Positions 25,576 to 39,017 of a DNA stretch of 64,000 nucleotides are shown here, piece by piece. The stretch comes from Gymnothorax reevesii. Its lineage: Eukaryota > Chordata > Actinopteri > Anguilliformes > Muraenidae. Where the stretch lies: contig CM056573.1 in assembly GCA_029721435.1 (NCBI GenBank), forward strand, positions 4,889,501 to 4,953,500, read 5' to 3'. The first letter of the stretch is position 1. The number at the start of each line of letters is the position of its first letter. Below the pieces are notes generated by a model. It was given only the letters and a program-made list of their open reading frames with translations, searched no databases and was not told where the DNA came from. The translations under genes were made by a program, and so were the position numbers.

Positions 25576-26204
25576 CAAGCTGTTTTATTAGTTTGCATTT
25601 GAAATACTGTTCTTTCTCAGGATCTTCCTTTTTACTATTTTCCATTTTGGAAACAGTATTGAGTCCCAGTTTTTATTCTACCCATATAAAATGCATGCCA
25701 TATCATTTGTTTTTTTGTGTGTGTGTTAGCTATGCAGAATCTTAATGGCACTAATCATGGTTCAGTAATTATTAGCCATTTTAAAATGCAAAATTTTCCA
25801 TTGAAATGAATAATGAAAAACAAATCAAACATAGTCAGCATTCCTGGGCACATTTCCTCGGCCACCACAGGAGCAAAAACACCTCTTCGCTGTGGAGGCC
25901 CCAGTGGCTCAGTTTTTGCACCACCCACCTCCCCAAAAAGAAGCACAATTACCTGCCTTTCCAACAACTGAGTAAACAGAACTGAATTTATTTCTTTTTA
26001 TGCCATAGATCTTGAAGCTGGATTACCCACAGGTCTGTTCTCTTGCACTTATCAATTTCCTGAAGGGAAGGGGCAGCAATGAAGTCTCTTAGATGAAACC
26101 ATTGTTATTGGATCCCCCCCCAATGCACTCTCTGTTCAAGATGAACCCCTGCTTTTGTAATGTCTGAGGGATAGGTGGTGTCGAGAACTGTGTCTTGTCT
26201 GATG
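25576..26204. other. No gene seen
   Basis: Non-coding AT-rich DNA. Confidence 0.5.
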
Positions 26205-26640
26205 TTCTGCTGTTCGCATTCAGTATGTCTGCTGACCTCGCTTCACCCAAAGGAGAAGTCACGCATGCTTCCATGAATTCTTTGGAAATGCAACACGCCT
26301 GTAGCCGCAGTGTTTCATACTTCACATAGCATACAGCATTTCCTTTGTATCGAGCCACTCTGATCATGTCTTGCCAGATATTCCTCTGTCTGTGTTCAGC
26401 ACTCCTGCTGATCTCCCTGCACCCAAAGGAGAAGGTCACGTAAGCTGGCATGAATTCTAAAGCAACGCAACATGCTTACACATAGTTTCATGACTCGTAT
26501 AGCGTATGTCCTTTTTGTCTAGTCTCTGTAATGGCATCTATATTCAGCATGCCAGCTGATTCTACTGCTTTCAGGGGAGAAGGCCATACATGCTTGCACG
26601 AAATCGAAGGAGATTCAAGATCCTAGTTGCCACACATAAT
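26205..26640. repeat. Decayed tandem repeat, three units
   Basis: Three diverged copies start with ttcagtatgtctgctga (about 26219), ttcagcactcctgctga (26395) and ttcagcatgccagctga (26543). Each is followed by a cacccaaaggagaag-like and then a catgcttgcatgaa-like block. Spacing is about 177 and 148 bp, so units have gained or lost sequence. Confidence 0.7.
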
Positions 26641-26689
26641 TCCATTCTAGTGTATTCCTGGTAAGACGACACAGCACATCTGCTCCCAT

Positions 26690-26850
26690 TGGAAGTTTGG
26701 GGGTTTGTGGTCTCAGGGACTGTGTCATCCTTCCTCAAATTGTTCCAGAGCATCAATGGAGCAGAGTAACCACCAAACACGAATGTATGTTGCTCTGTAA
26801 TAAATGGTTAAATCTGACGCAAGTGTCCTGCCTGAAATGGAGCTTTAGCA
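26690..26850. repeat. Direct repeat, left copy
   Basis: About 150 bp matching 27145-27300, sharing attgttccagagcatc, gcagagtgaccac-like text, aataaatgg and a tgtcctgcctgaaat-type end. It continues the degenerate tandem region to its left. Confidence 0.75.
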
Positions 26851-27144
26851 TTCATTCAGGCAGGGAAGGAAGTCAGGCCTCTTCACCAGCCCATTTCTGT
26901 CCAATCATCCTTGACTTCAGCATTTCTCACCCAACTGGAGAGCTTTTATATCCATGGCAGTGCTCATTCATCTCTCCGGCTCTGTGCCCTCTGCACCGCT
27001 CCTGCTCTGGCCTACGACACATCTGCATCCCCTCTCCCCCACCTCCCCAGCCTCTTCCTTCGTACATTTAATTGTTCATAATAAGCAGGATCTGTTTGTA
27101 TTGTGTTCATCAATTTAAATGCCCTGAATTTCAGTTCCTGCTGG

Positions 27145-27300
27145 GGCGTTTCTGACCTCAGGGACCCGTCTGTGTCATGTTTGCATAGATTGTTCCAGAG
27201 CATCCCTCGAGCAGAGTGACCACTAAACTCAAATGCATGTCACTGTAATAAATGGGTAGATCTGATGGAAATGTCCTGCCTAAAATACAACTTTTTTTCT
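27145..27300. repeat. Direct repeat, right copy
   Basis: Second copy of the 26690-26850 sequence in the same orientation, with about 80% visible similarity. Confidence 0.75.
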
Positions 27301-28553
27301 AATTGTTACAATATGTGTTTGAAAAAAGCTGTTTTTTAAACTTTTTTATGCCTCTGAACAGGATGAAAGAATAGTCATGAGACCAGAGACTTCATTCCAT
27401 GTTTTACTGGGCAAAACCGGCTCAAAATCAAAGGCTGGATCTGCCAAGCGCTATAGTTTCACATGAGAAAATTCAGACGCTCTTACAGAGGCTCTAGTGA
27501 CAGTTTTCAGTAACTGCCTGGTTAACAGAAGTAAAAAGGACAATGGATTATGTGGAGCTACAATACGTAGGTTACTGGCTAAATTATGGACAAACTGAAA
27601 CGCAAACATGTTTAATAAAGACAGTTGAAAATGCAGAGTGTTTGTTGCGGAGGATTGCTGAAAGAATGTCCTGAGTTGAATTAGGAGGATCTGTAGGTAG
27701 CTGCCGTACAGCCAGAGAGCAGGATTACCACAGCATCACTACAGGAAACATGTCAGGGAAAAGAGGGACTGTAATTCAACAGCTCAAACCCCATGTCACT
27801 TAGCTGCAGGAGCATCTTTACAGAGACATTTAGACATGTATGGGATTCAGAACACTGCTATACTCACACAAATTTCTGTTCATGTTGTATAATTTCAACT
27901 CAAATGGTATTTCAAATAATTTACGCCATCACATTGCATCATTTGTGCCATTAGCATTACCCAGCGAGATTTGGCATCTTTGCATTGACTTAGTATGCAA
28001 ACTTGCCCTGCGAAAAATTTGCTTTGTGTTCAGCGGGAACGCAACATTAGGACTGCAATGCTGAAAGTTGAAGTTGTGACACAAAGAAAGGTGTGCCTTT
28101 GTTTTTGTTTTTTTTTAAAGGGAAATATTGTTTTTGGTCACAGGGCTTTTGTGGCTCTCAATTATTGTTCCTGTGAAACAGTCATGATCTGGGAAAAAAC
28201 AGATGCTGTTTGATTAGATTTCTGATAGAAACAGGTATTAAGGTGCATTCAATTCAGGACTAAATAACTCCATATAAATGGATATTTAGCTGATAATTAG
28301 CATTAAATGGGCCACTTAATTGGCCCACAGTGCATTGAGAAAAACATTCATATCACACTTTGTCTTCATTAAGCACTCATTTGATTTACAATAATGAATT
28401 TTAATAGCAAGTACTTATTCACACTCATTGTAGTATTACTAAGGCAATCACAACAAATCTTTAATGCAGATAGTGATTGACTTTTATATTTTTGTTTGTA
28501 TAAAAGAATTTGCTGTAGCATTGCCGTGAAAGGCCTCCACAGAAAAGGTACGG
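27301..28553. other. Gene-free; possible conserved non-coding DNA at its right end
   Basis: No exon seen. 28230-28480 is dense in TAAT/ATTA-type sites and free of recognisable repeats. Confidence 0.4.
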
Positions 28554-28634
28554 GTAACGCTCACGGAACAGCCACGGCTAACGCTCACGGAACAGCCACA
28601 GCTAACGCTCACGGAACAGCCACGGCTAACGCTC
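28554..28634. repeat. 24-bp tandem repeat, about 3.4 copies
   Basis: Unit taacgctcacggaacagcca followed by cggc, repeated with single-base changes. Confidence 0.93.
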
Positions 28635-31600
28635 GCCTTTGATTTTTGTTTCTGCTTTGTCTTCCTTCTCTTCGGCAAAGCCTCGATGAAAAAACCCTGA
28701 GCTCAGACATTCACTGGCGAATCTGAGGTACCTGCAAGGAATGCGGCGGTATTTCCATAAATGGTAACGGCTGGCACTTAAGAGGATAGTTTTGTACAGG
28801 AAGCACGGAGCCTCATTGGCTGGCCTTGAAGACTCGGCCTGGGGGATTTGGCCATATGTTTCTGCTTCATACAAAGTTAAGCTGCCCTTGATGTGATTTG
28901 TCAAAGGGGTCGCACTGTGACAGAGAATATGGGTGTCTGCTGGGGTGGGGGCATCCAGAGGCCGAGGGAGAAGAAACTGAGTGCCTCCGGCTTTTTCCGA
29001 GGGCCAAGTGCCAGTCTGATTACGACATAATTAAGGCTGTAAAGCCAGTAGATTACCCACCTGGTTATGCGCTAAAGTCATTGACTAATTAGCCAAATGA
29101 GGAGCTCCAGCTTGTGCAGTCGGGCCAGGAGCTCACCTGATTAATGCATGTTTATTGGAATCTGTTAAAAGCATTAACTGAAGAGAACCTCGGCAATTCG
29201 TCATGTTTAAGGGCGGAGAAATTAAATCACTGTGGGCAAATGAGCGCCGATGAAATGAAAACACTTTTTAGAGGTAATGGATCTGTGAACAGATTTTCCG
29301 TAAAGTGCCATGAGGACTGCTTTCAACTTCCCTTAAACTGTTTGAATTGGAGATAATCGTTTCAGTAGTAAGCACAATTTAATCAAAGGGGAAATTGATG
29401 CCAGCGAGCTCCAAACCAGGAAAAATGGAGCCACCTTTTCTTATTACAGCTGACCCTTCACTCATCCTGCATGCATGTCCAACAAGCACAGCAGCAACTG
29501 CGCAGAATTAATATAATTGGATCACATCGGTAAAAATAATTCCTTATATCACAATTAAATATTATTCTGTAGGTTTGTATTTATTACAATTCTCCTGCTG
29601 TTTCAATTTGGTAAACCATTCTTTTTACAATTCTTGTGTTTTATCATGAGAGATTCTGCAAGACAATATTTTGTTATGTAAACAGGAATTGTTATTACAG
29701 GCAGAAATAAAATTATTATGCGCGGGTGAACATTCCATTCCAGGTATGTGGAACAGAGGACAGTTTCTGTTTTTATAACCTACGAGAGTAACTCCTTCTC
29801 GAGGTTAATGCAATGCTTTCATTAAACAGGCAAATGGACAAGTTCTGTAGTCTCCTAAAATTAATAAAATTAACTATATAATTATGGAATTATTCAAAAC
29901 ATATTTTACACAGATAATATTAGTACATCTATGGTCATGTTAGAATCACAAAATTAAGCTCTAATTTATTTTGAACCTGAAAAATCTATATCAATATATG
30001 TGTACAATCATATTGCTTTTGCATTAAAAATTGTTAGTAGAATACAGATTGGCGGACATGCAGAAAATAAAAATCATTGGCAGTTTTGTTAATCATCTAC
30101 ATCTTGAGAAGAAATATGTACTTTCTGCACTGAAATAAAGCAGCTGGGGACCCTATTTGATTACATTAGTGCAAAATAAGCTATTTTATCTAGTAATGTT
30201 TCATTTAATATTCATGTAAAAATTCGTGTGAGTCCTCACAGAGTCCCAGTTAATACACAATACAATTCTGACCCTCATTCTTCCCATTTGTTTGGCCACA
30301 ACAATTTATGAATTGATCGTTTGACATCTTTACAATGAGTAACACACTGACTTTTTTTTTTTCTTTTGTAATAGCATATCAATTTAACCAAATTTAAAAT
30401 AATTATTTGATGAAAATACATTTTAACTTTTAAATTATGATTAACTGCAGTTTCTATGTGCTTGTATATTATAGATTTATCTCCAGTGGAGTTGGAGAAA
30501 TTGTAAACACATGAATGTAATTGAAGATAGTATCTCACTTTCCAAGTACAGTGAAATTGCATTCTAATATTCAACTTGTTAAAATATCACCTTGTTCTCT
30601 GCAATCTGCAGCAAAATATAAACAAAAATGGTTGCACTACAGTCAGTGTATAAGACACTATTTGAATTCCACGACCAGAAATAAACTTAAAAGCTATAAG
30701 CAATGGTTCCCCTGTGTACCACAACATCCAATCTCAGATCAGTTTATTTATTTATTTATTCTTGGCAACAGCGCAGCAGAATCACCTTCTCGGCTGTCTC
30801 AAGGACACGGCTTGTAAAGAGATGAATTCTTCAAACGCAGGATACATCTCTACAAGGTGAATGGTTGATACAATTTACCAGAGCCTCATTAGCATAAATC
30901 CTTACAGGACGTACTGCTGCATCGACATGACTTGCACAGATGCAGTCCTCTGCCCACTGAGGGGAAATTAATTTTGGCCCAATTGACAGAGAACAAACAT
31001 TTGATTTGTGTGTAATATAGTGATGCTTGCTGTCTTTGTCGTGTGCCAACAAGGGAGCGCATGTCACGTGTTAGAACTGAAAAATAAAAAATGCATAGAA
31101 TGCAGACTGACGTGATGTTGGCTTGGGACAGTGGCTATTTGTTGAACTGGTCTTCATGGTCTCCAGAGGTGCTCAAAGCTATTGAGCACAATAGTAATAT
31201 GTATAATGTCTGACAGGATTAGGTGCATTTTCATTTTATCATTAGAAAAAATGAATAGTCATATGGTATATTTTTGAAGGATTTTATCATTGAAATACAT
31301 GCCTGTCATTAAACCGCTCTTCTCTCAAAAAAAAAGCAAAAATGACGACCAGACATGAAAGTTGAGGGATTTTATTTTTAGATAATCACTGGAAATTTTG
31401 CTTGAACAATTTTCACTGTATAGCTATTCTAAAATAAAATTTTATCTGAGGTGAAATGACAAGAGCCATGCAAATATATTACTCCCTTAATGCAGATGTC
31501 AAATCCTGGCAATGTTTGCCTCTGAGTTGTACATGTGCCCAATTTAAGACTTTATAACTCAGGTTCTGGCTGTTATAGAGACACAAGACACCTGTATCGC

Positions 31601-33079
31601 TTGTAATAAAAATATAGCCAAATATAAGCTGGCCCCCTATCTCCCCAAACAGCTAAAAATTCGGAGACTTTTGCGTCACTGAGATTTATAAGTAATGCAA
31701 TGTTTAACTAGCAGCTGACTGCTCTGATGCATGGTACAAATATATACATCAAATGCAAGTGAATATAATTATTAAATATAATGTTAACTCTTCCTCATGG
31801 ACTCTGTGTTGGCTTTATGTGCCAATGAAATCATGCTCTGTTGTAAAATATGTTATAATCCAAAGTATATCACCATCTTTTGATTGTAATGACATGAGTT
31901 TCCACAGATGTCACCATCTCCAGTCAATCCCATAGCAGATTAATGTTAATTTTGGACATGATACGAGTTTGTACTGTTGTGCAACATTGTGTTGGATATC
32001 AGGGAAAATTCATGCAAAAACCACAAGTTGCCTTTTAACGTCGCTGCCAAAATTCATGTATGGAAAATACAACACAACAAAAATAATATAAATCCAACCA
32101 ACAGAACAATATTATGTAATATTTGCCTCAGTTCTATGTATCTTATTTAGGCTTTATAATTAGTAGTGAAATTTAATGAAAACTCTCCTCTGAATTCTAT
32201 TATCTGAATATAGTACTGGGTTGAAACATACTGCACAAAGCAAGGTCTCCTTATGTTTTAGAATACAACCTCTCAAGAACTAGAAATTAATCAAAAGGAT
32301 ACATTATTTGACGGCAAATATCTCCAGTTGGATTAAATAGCTTTTAGTTTTTCCTGAGCCACGATAAAGATTAGAAAGGACAAGAAGTGAAAAGAGAGGG
32401 AATTTTTGGGTTCAGCTTTACCTTCTATTTTTTGTATTTTTTTCTGGACGGCTCAAGAATGACGAAAAAAAGCATAATTTTGAAAGAGACCTCTCTCCAC
32501 ATTAGCAATAGTAACATTGTGTATTTATATTAATATGAAATATGAGATTTTGATTGAGTGACGACAAGAATTTGAGTACAGTATATGTTGTTATTCCATT
32601 AGCAGTGTTTCACAACTGTATTCACGTTCATTTGAGTATGTATCACTTTATATTGTTGCTATGAGGTAAGACAATTTTTTCATAATCTATACATCATGAA
32701 ACACTTCCTGATTGCTCGATATCCCTGGCTGGCGGCAGGTCAGATTTTGTGGGAGACATGATTCATGCAACGTCTGTTTCACCGTTTCAGACTGCCATCT
32801 TGTGAATAGTTCTAGGGCACCTCCTCCTCATGAATATTCAATATGCAGTTACGTGCTCCTGGAACAGTCACAATTATGGCATCATTTTTGACGTCAGCAT
32901 CTTTGGTTACTGCGCATCTGCGGAAGGAATTGAGCAAAATAAATAAATAAAACACTGCTATGCATGTTATCCAACTGCTATCAGCTTTTGATGGAGGACC
33001 GGTCTGAGCTGATGCACTTTGTGTTTGCAAAAATACGTGGTAAAAGTAGGCATTTTACTGTATGCTGATATCCACGGTG
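28635..33079. other. Gene-free AT-rich region
   Basis: No exon recognised. 28690-29380 has balanced composition, few stops in several frames and no repeat match, making it a candidate conserved non-coding block. 29500-32700 is very AT-rich and unremarkable. Confidence 0.4.
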
Positions 33080-33480
33080 TCTGACTCTCTCCCCTTGTTT
33101 CCTTTTTCCTGGGGCTCCCATCTCCTGGCCCGCTGCTGCCCCCTGAGGTGGAGGGTCCAAGAACGACTTCATCCTAGTTCCTCACGCCCATGCCTGGTCA
33201 CACTCCTGAGGTGCAGATGCACCATCACAGCCCTCCAGACTGCCATCACCATCTTCATCATCTTCACCTTATTCTTTTGTGCCAAAGGAGTGGCGCTCAG
33301 CTGATTAATCATATTCGTTTTCATAATTTGCTTTCAATGGTCCTTAACTGACATATGAAACTATGACCCATCAACATGAACGTACCCAGCCTGTGGAGGA
33401 TGGGCTTCCCCACTACAGCCGGGTTCTTCCTCAGATTTCTTCCTGTTGGGGATTTTTTTCTCGCCACTGTTTAAAAATTT
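33080..33480 (+). repeat. Interspersed fish repeat (unclassified)
   Basis: Contains cctgtggaggatgggcttcc (about 33392) followed by ttcttcct and ctcgccactgtttaaaa. I recognise this ending from a repeat abundant in fish genomes. The left boundary is uncertain. Confidence 0.5.
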
Positions 33481-34911
33481 TATTTTCCACAGGAAGATTT
33501 TTTTTTGGACTACTTAACCTTTTTTGCGCACTTAAGCCAAGCATCTTGGTGCCAGTTCTTCTATAAACCGTGCTACATAACAGTCTGAGTTCCATGGTAT
33601 ATGTCGCCATCTTCTGGCCAGATCGTACGCGAACAAATAGGTCTCATCACCCCTCCCAATTTTACGTAAACCGCTGGTCCTGTGCCACTCCCATCTCGCT
33701 GGCTAAATATCTGTTAGCAGGGGATAGATTGGGATTCGTCTTTTTTAGATTGAGTATGAATCTATGGGATAAATGTAAAATATTACACCATAGAAGTGAG
33801 TTTTTTTAAGGGAGAGAAAGAACCATCTCTTGCAGCTCTGAATGAATCAGAGTTGTTCAGTTTCTTTTTTAATCAATCCTACTTTGTGGGAGAATCATTA
33901 TGGAATTACGTGTTCACAGTGAGATAAATAATGAAAAATGCAGGTATTTGTTGAGAAAAAAAAAATAATTATGGCCAAATCCTGTGGGCAGAATATCTGC
34001 AGACATGAGAATAAAATCTGCAGTTGCTGAAATCCTCGCTCAGCCGCAGTGATAGAGTTAGAGGGCATTGGCTTACTCTCCAGCGTGTAAAACACAGACT
34101 TTCAAGGTTAGTTTTCCCAGAAAAAAAAATGGCTAGAAAAATGGCTAGTCACTTCTACTGAAAGCAATAAGATGCCAAGTTTTCTCAGAGGATGTAAGTT
34201 TATGAAGTATAAAACAAAACTTTAAATGTTAGCAATGCACCACGTTTGCAACGCAAATCTGACGCTAACAAAACAATCTGCTTTGGATTTTGAAAAACCA
34301 GGAGCAATTTTTCCTGCCAGTGTTAACTGGTATGAGAGAGATGACAGATCATTTACAATATTTGGATTGATTGCCTCTTAATATATTTCTTCCATGCTCT
34401 TGATTAGACATACAAATTGCAATTTACTTTCATGCTTTATTAAATCTGCACTTCCCTCAAATTGAACAGCTGTAAAAAATAGCAGAACAGCTCAGAAAAG
34501 GGCTGTACGAAGGAAATGACTTGATCACAATTCAATTGTGAATCTAGACAGTGGCCAGATAAGCCATTACTTTGAATGCAAATTAACGTTAGTCATGAAT
34601 GAAAGAGATCTGATAATCATTATGATAGGCTATGGTGAGACAGTATAGGAGAGGATGGGGTGATGTGTCCCCCCTGCTGCAATTATTCTCTCATCAGTGG
34701 TACAATAATGCCCCTCTTATTCATATTGAAATAAGACAGGGAGTAGGCTTTAGTTCCCAAGCATGGGGACATCTTACCCCAGCAGTGGTTTCATTTAGAA
34801 TGAAAGTGGAATATTTTTCAGGTTTGTGTAATAACAAATAAACTTGCTACTTTAGTGATTAATTATCCATAACCACATGCTGCTTTATTCGCGAACGTTA
34901 TGTACATGATT
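33481..34911. other. No gene seen
   Basis: Non-coding, AT-rich, with short homopolymers. Confidence 0.5.
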
Positions 34912-35005
34912 CAGCTTAACCCTAGACTAAAGTAAATTGAGATTCTCAATACAAAACTAAACTTTAGTCCAGGGTTAAGCTTAATCCATGACTGTGAAAC
35001 CAGCC
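34912..35005. mobile_element. Small foldback MITE
   Basis: Arms gcttaaccctagactaaagt (34914-34933) and actttagtccagggttaagc (34961-34980) are inverted with one mismatch around a 27-bp loop. The right flank, aatccatgactgtgaaacca, matches the outer part of the element interrupted at 39018-39540, so both belong to one family. Confidence 0.8.
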
Positions 35006-36989
35006 CAATATGTATAACAATTTTGTAGAAAATTTATATTGTTCTAACAGGTATCGTCTTACCCCATCCTACCCCAACCCATTAGATAATTTCATGTTTC
35101 CATTATATCGTCTGCAAACATTGGGACCTTATGTGTATAGCTTTTCTTTCCATCTTATTTCTGTAATTATGCCTGATGTGTAATTGCACATCCTAAAAAA
35201 AACTAAATATGCGCTGACATGCATTGGATGTACCGATTGATGTGCCTGCCTCATCTATGATCTACTCACTGCGTGGGGTATTCCAATAGCATTCCATGCA
35301 CCTAGATAAGGGCTAAAAATAGACCCTTTAGTGGTCTTGAGTAACAGCACTGCTAATATTGACCATTTACCCCAGCTTGTTTGATAACTTCCTTAAGTGA
35401 CTCTTTAAACTGGAAAATCTTTAGCTCAAGCTGTGAGTTTTCAAACTTACGTTACACATTACCAGTTCAGAGCTGATTTTGTTACTAACGAAGCAAAAGT
35501 CAGAGTCCAGGCATCTAGAGGGGTTGAAATTTATGTTCAGAGATATTTTGACAGAAACAGACTTGCTGGCCAATGCGTTAACCCAAAATACCTCAAATTT
35601 TATCGGTTGGCCACATTGGCAGATTACTACTTTGGCTTTCAGAAAATATTCCATCTTCCAAATAAATGTAGCTGGATTTTCATACAACCACAATTCACCA
35701 ACTTTTCACCGCAAACATACAAAAAAATAGTTGTGGGTGAGTTCTACATTAGTGTAGGTGTATTATTAAAGCTCATACCACAGCTGAGGTGAATGCTCAG
35801 TTGCAAATGGTTGAAAGAGGTATTAATGGTGCAGATTATTTTCTGATAACTGCACACCCACAAGTATTTTGAAACAGATTAGCCTTTTGACACGACAGCA
35901 GTTCACCATGCATGTATTACTGAAGAAATATTACTATCAGTTGCAAACATTGGATATGAAGGCTGAGAACACAGACAAGACATTTGAGTTTTATGGTGAA
36001 ACAGTAAATGCCTCTGGTGAGTCTGGCGATAATGATAGCTGTGAGAAAGCACGACTCAGCAGTTGTCTGAGTGGAATTTGGATGCTGTGAAACTAGTAAC
36101 TGAAGCTCTTGTTTAGCAAGGATTCGAAATGGAATGAATGTCCACATTCTCGCGTGTAGCAACGGTAGTATCAGCTCTATTAAAGCAAGAGAAATTAAAA
36201 GTGATGCAAAAGAAATGGTTCGTATATTAGTGAACCTTAGGAGCAAAGACATAAAATTTTGATCTTAAGATGAACATATATGTGCGGTAACCATGGTTGC
36301 TGCCACTGTTTCAGTGTGTAATGTTATTTCACACAGAACAAGGTCTGCGCCAATACGTGTACTCAGCAGTGGGAGATGATGACGGATTCTAGAATATTGC
36401 ATCCGTTTCCTCCATTGAATACTCTCAGCACCAAACCACGATAACCATCAAAGTAAAACATAATATTAAATTAATGCTTGCAATTAAGTAATGCTGGCAT
36501 TTGAGAGCTTCTAACGTGAGCTTGGTAGTTTGATTGTAATTTCCAGTGCAGTCATAATGCGTGCCTAATAATTTGCCAAAGTACCATTCACGTTATCCTA
36601 CAATTCAAGGTTCTAGCAGTACAAAGTATAACGAGAATCGCGCATTGTTTAAGCGGAGAGGCTGTTTCTATCGATTTACTTCAGTAAACCTACTCCAGGA
36701 CTGCTTGTTTTTTTCAGTTTTTTACTTCAATCAAATTCATAAACGTCAGACATTTCTTTCTAATACATATTGTTCATCCTGGCAGGATCCCCATGATGCA
36801 CAAAGGTCCAAGGGCCCAATTATTGCCATTTCATTTTAAACAAATTCTTATTTGTTGTTATTTATCTTAAGTGATTCATATATTACCTAAAATGTGAAAA
36901 TATTGAAAGTCTAGTGCAGGTAATCTTTACCTGGTAGAGTTTTAACTTGCATTTGTAGTCTGTACTTTATGCAGATTCGCTTGAGGACC
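35006..36989. other. No gene supported
   Basis: Several overlapping open frames lie at 35430-35790. None has recognisable protein text or consistent splice signals. Could be an old unidentifiable repeat. Confidence 0.4.
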
Positions 36990-37495
36990 TGAAGATCACA
37001 GCCATGCAATATTGCTTTTCGGCCTTGTCCCAATTTCTCCAGATTCTCTAAATTTTTTAATGGCATTACCTACCATCGAGGATAAAATCCCCAAATTATT
37101 TGCAGTTTCAAGATAAGAAATGTTATTCTTAAACTGTAGAACTGTTTGCCCGTGCAGTCTTTCACTGCTGAGAGACTTTTTATGCCCTATCATGTTACTG
37201 ACCTGTTGCCACTGAACCTAATTAGCAGTGAGGTGTTCCACCAGGTGTATTTTTTAACATCATGCAACTTTTCCAGTCTTTTGTTGCCCCTGTCCCAACT
37301 TTTTGAAACATGTTGCTGGCATCAAATTGGAACTGAGTTGATGTTTTTCAAAACTAATTACATTTGATATGTTGTCTTTGTACCATTTTAAATTAAATGT
37401 GGGATTTAAGTTATTTGCAAATCATTGCATTCTGTTTTTATAAACATTTTCCACAGTGTCCAAACTCTTTTGGAAACGGGGGTTGTGCAACAAAG
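36990..37495 (-). mobile_element. Tc1-like transposon remnant
   Basis: The - strand encodes a helix-turn-helix N-terminus with text HKKSLSSERLHGQTVLQFKN and VGNAIKKFRESGEIGTRPK (37193 down to 36996). The right flank at 37260-37495 has the non-coding end of a common fish Tc1-like family, including cccaactttttgaaacatgt, gcaaatcattgcattctg and a terminal-type cttttggaaacgggggttg. Only the DNA-binding part and one end remain; no DDE catalytic region. It appears to be the same family as 57780-58520. Confidence 0.75.
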
Positions 37496-38335
37496 ACCAG
37501 CATATTTAGAACTGATTAGATTTAGAAATTGTATATCAAGCAACACAATAAGGGACACAAGAAAATATCGGGGCAGCCCCAACCTTGGCTTATTGCCCAT
37601 ATAAGGTAAATATAGACAGCGAACTAAGACCATACACTAATTATGATTGCATATTTTCCTTCACTATAGGCAGACAGTGGAATCAAACCACAGATTAAAA
37701 CAGGCAAAGCTGCAGTGGCAACTCTTCCTAAAAGGATGAAAACAATATTAGAGTTGCATATAAGCATCACAAATAAACAGATTCATGATAGAATGGACAA
37801 CAGCATTCACATTTGCCACTTTGTGTAGGCATCAAAGCACCAACCATCCTTTCATTTTTGCCTCAAATGCTTTTCAACCACCACGAGCGATATTGCGCAT
37901 ACTCTGTGTTTTTTTCAGGAACTGGATGGAAATGGGGTAAGTGCCCCAAAACACCAAAAAATGGGGCCACACATTGATGTCAAACTGTCCCTTGGAGAAG
38001 GCCAACAGGGCAGAGCAACATGATGAAGGAGGGGGGGGTGTCTCACTTGCAAAGCATGCTTTTATTTTAAAATAAAAACCTACCAGTAAAGGGCAATTAC
38101 TGATATGAACACAGTTTAAAGTATAGAACAAACACTTGATGAAAACTAGATCATTCAAGGAGGCCTGCTCATCAAAATGTTTGAAAATCTGTCTAAATAC
38201 CATACTTAAGACATAATTTGAACACAGGTGAACACAAGATCAAGTTGCCATACTCTTTGTTTCACGTCCGAAGTGAAAGCGGCTTAAAATTTCAGGTTTG
38301 GATACGAGGTGATGCGATGATCATGATTGGCAATT
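37496..38335. other. No gene seen
   Basis: Non-coding; a short G run at 38031-38038. Confidence 0.5.
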
Positions 38336-38396
38336 AATCATGTTGATCGTAGGAAATTTTTGAACCGTCCAAAACTTTTCTACGATCAACATGATT
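38336..38396. repeat. Perfect-stem foldback, 20-21 bp arms
   Basis: aatcatgttgatcgtaggaaa (38336-38356) is inverted at 38377-38396 with a single extra g, separated by a 20-base loop. Probably the core of a small foldback element. Confidence 0.85.
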
Positions 38397-39017
38397 GCCA
38401 CGACTGACCTCAAGATCTGAGAAGATTTGATAGGATCACCACGATTACTCCACGAAGACAATGATTTCAATTGCGCCGCGAATCGTGATAGTGGGAACCT
38501 AGCATAAGCTAAAGTCATCAAGCATAATGACCTCTGAGTTCTTATATGGAGCTAAAAGTTCAGCTCTCGCATCAATAGCTGAGGACAATACACTCCCACC
38601 GCAATAGGGGAGTAATTTTTGCAATATACACACCTTCAGGGCCAAAATTATAAAGATAATACTGCAATATCAGGATGAATCTGTTTGTGTTACCAAGATT
38701 TTCTGCTGATCAAATTTGTCAGGCTGCATAATGCTCCAGATATTCAAATGAAGAAAACCCAAACTGTTCCTGTTCTTAAAATCAAGGGGATTAAGGACAG
38801 GTTGTTGAGAAGCTGTGAATTCAGACCATAAGACAAGTGGGGCAGAGGAAAGCTCAGATGTACAAACTTGTCAATATCTAGCAATAAAAAAATTGTGCCA
38901 GCAGGAAAGAATTACACTGTAATCCAGCACAAAGGAAGCATAAACTAACAAGTCAATTTTGGGTCACCTTTGGCAAAATTTTTGGGGTTGGCGATGTCAT
39001 TGCGTAATTTAAAACTT
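38397..39017. other. No gene; contains one unit of a scattered repeat
   Basis: The block around 38926-38970 (agcacaaaggaagcataaac then ttttgggtca) recurs in diverged form near 39607 and 39747, suggesting a decayed tandem array later split by insertions. Confidence 0.45.

Noticed and set aside
35433..35792. 119-codon ORF on the + strand
   Set aside because: Overlapping frames on both strands are equally open in this AT-rich patch; no homology recognised.
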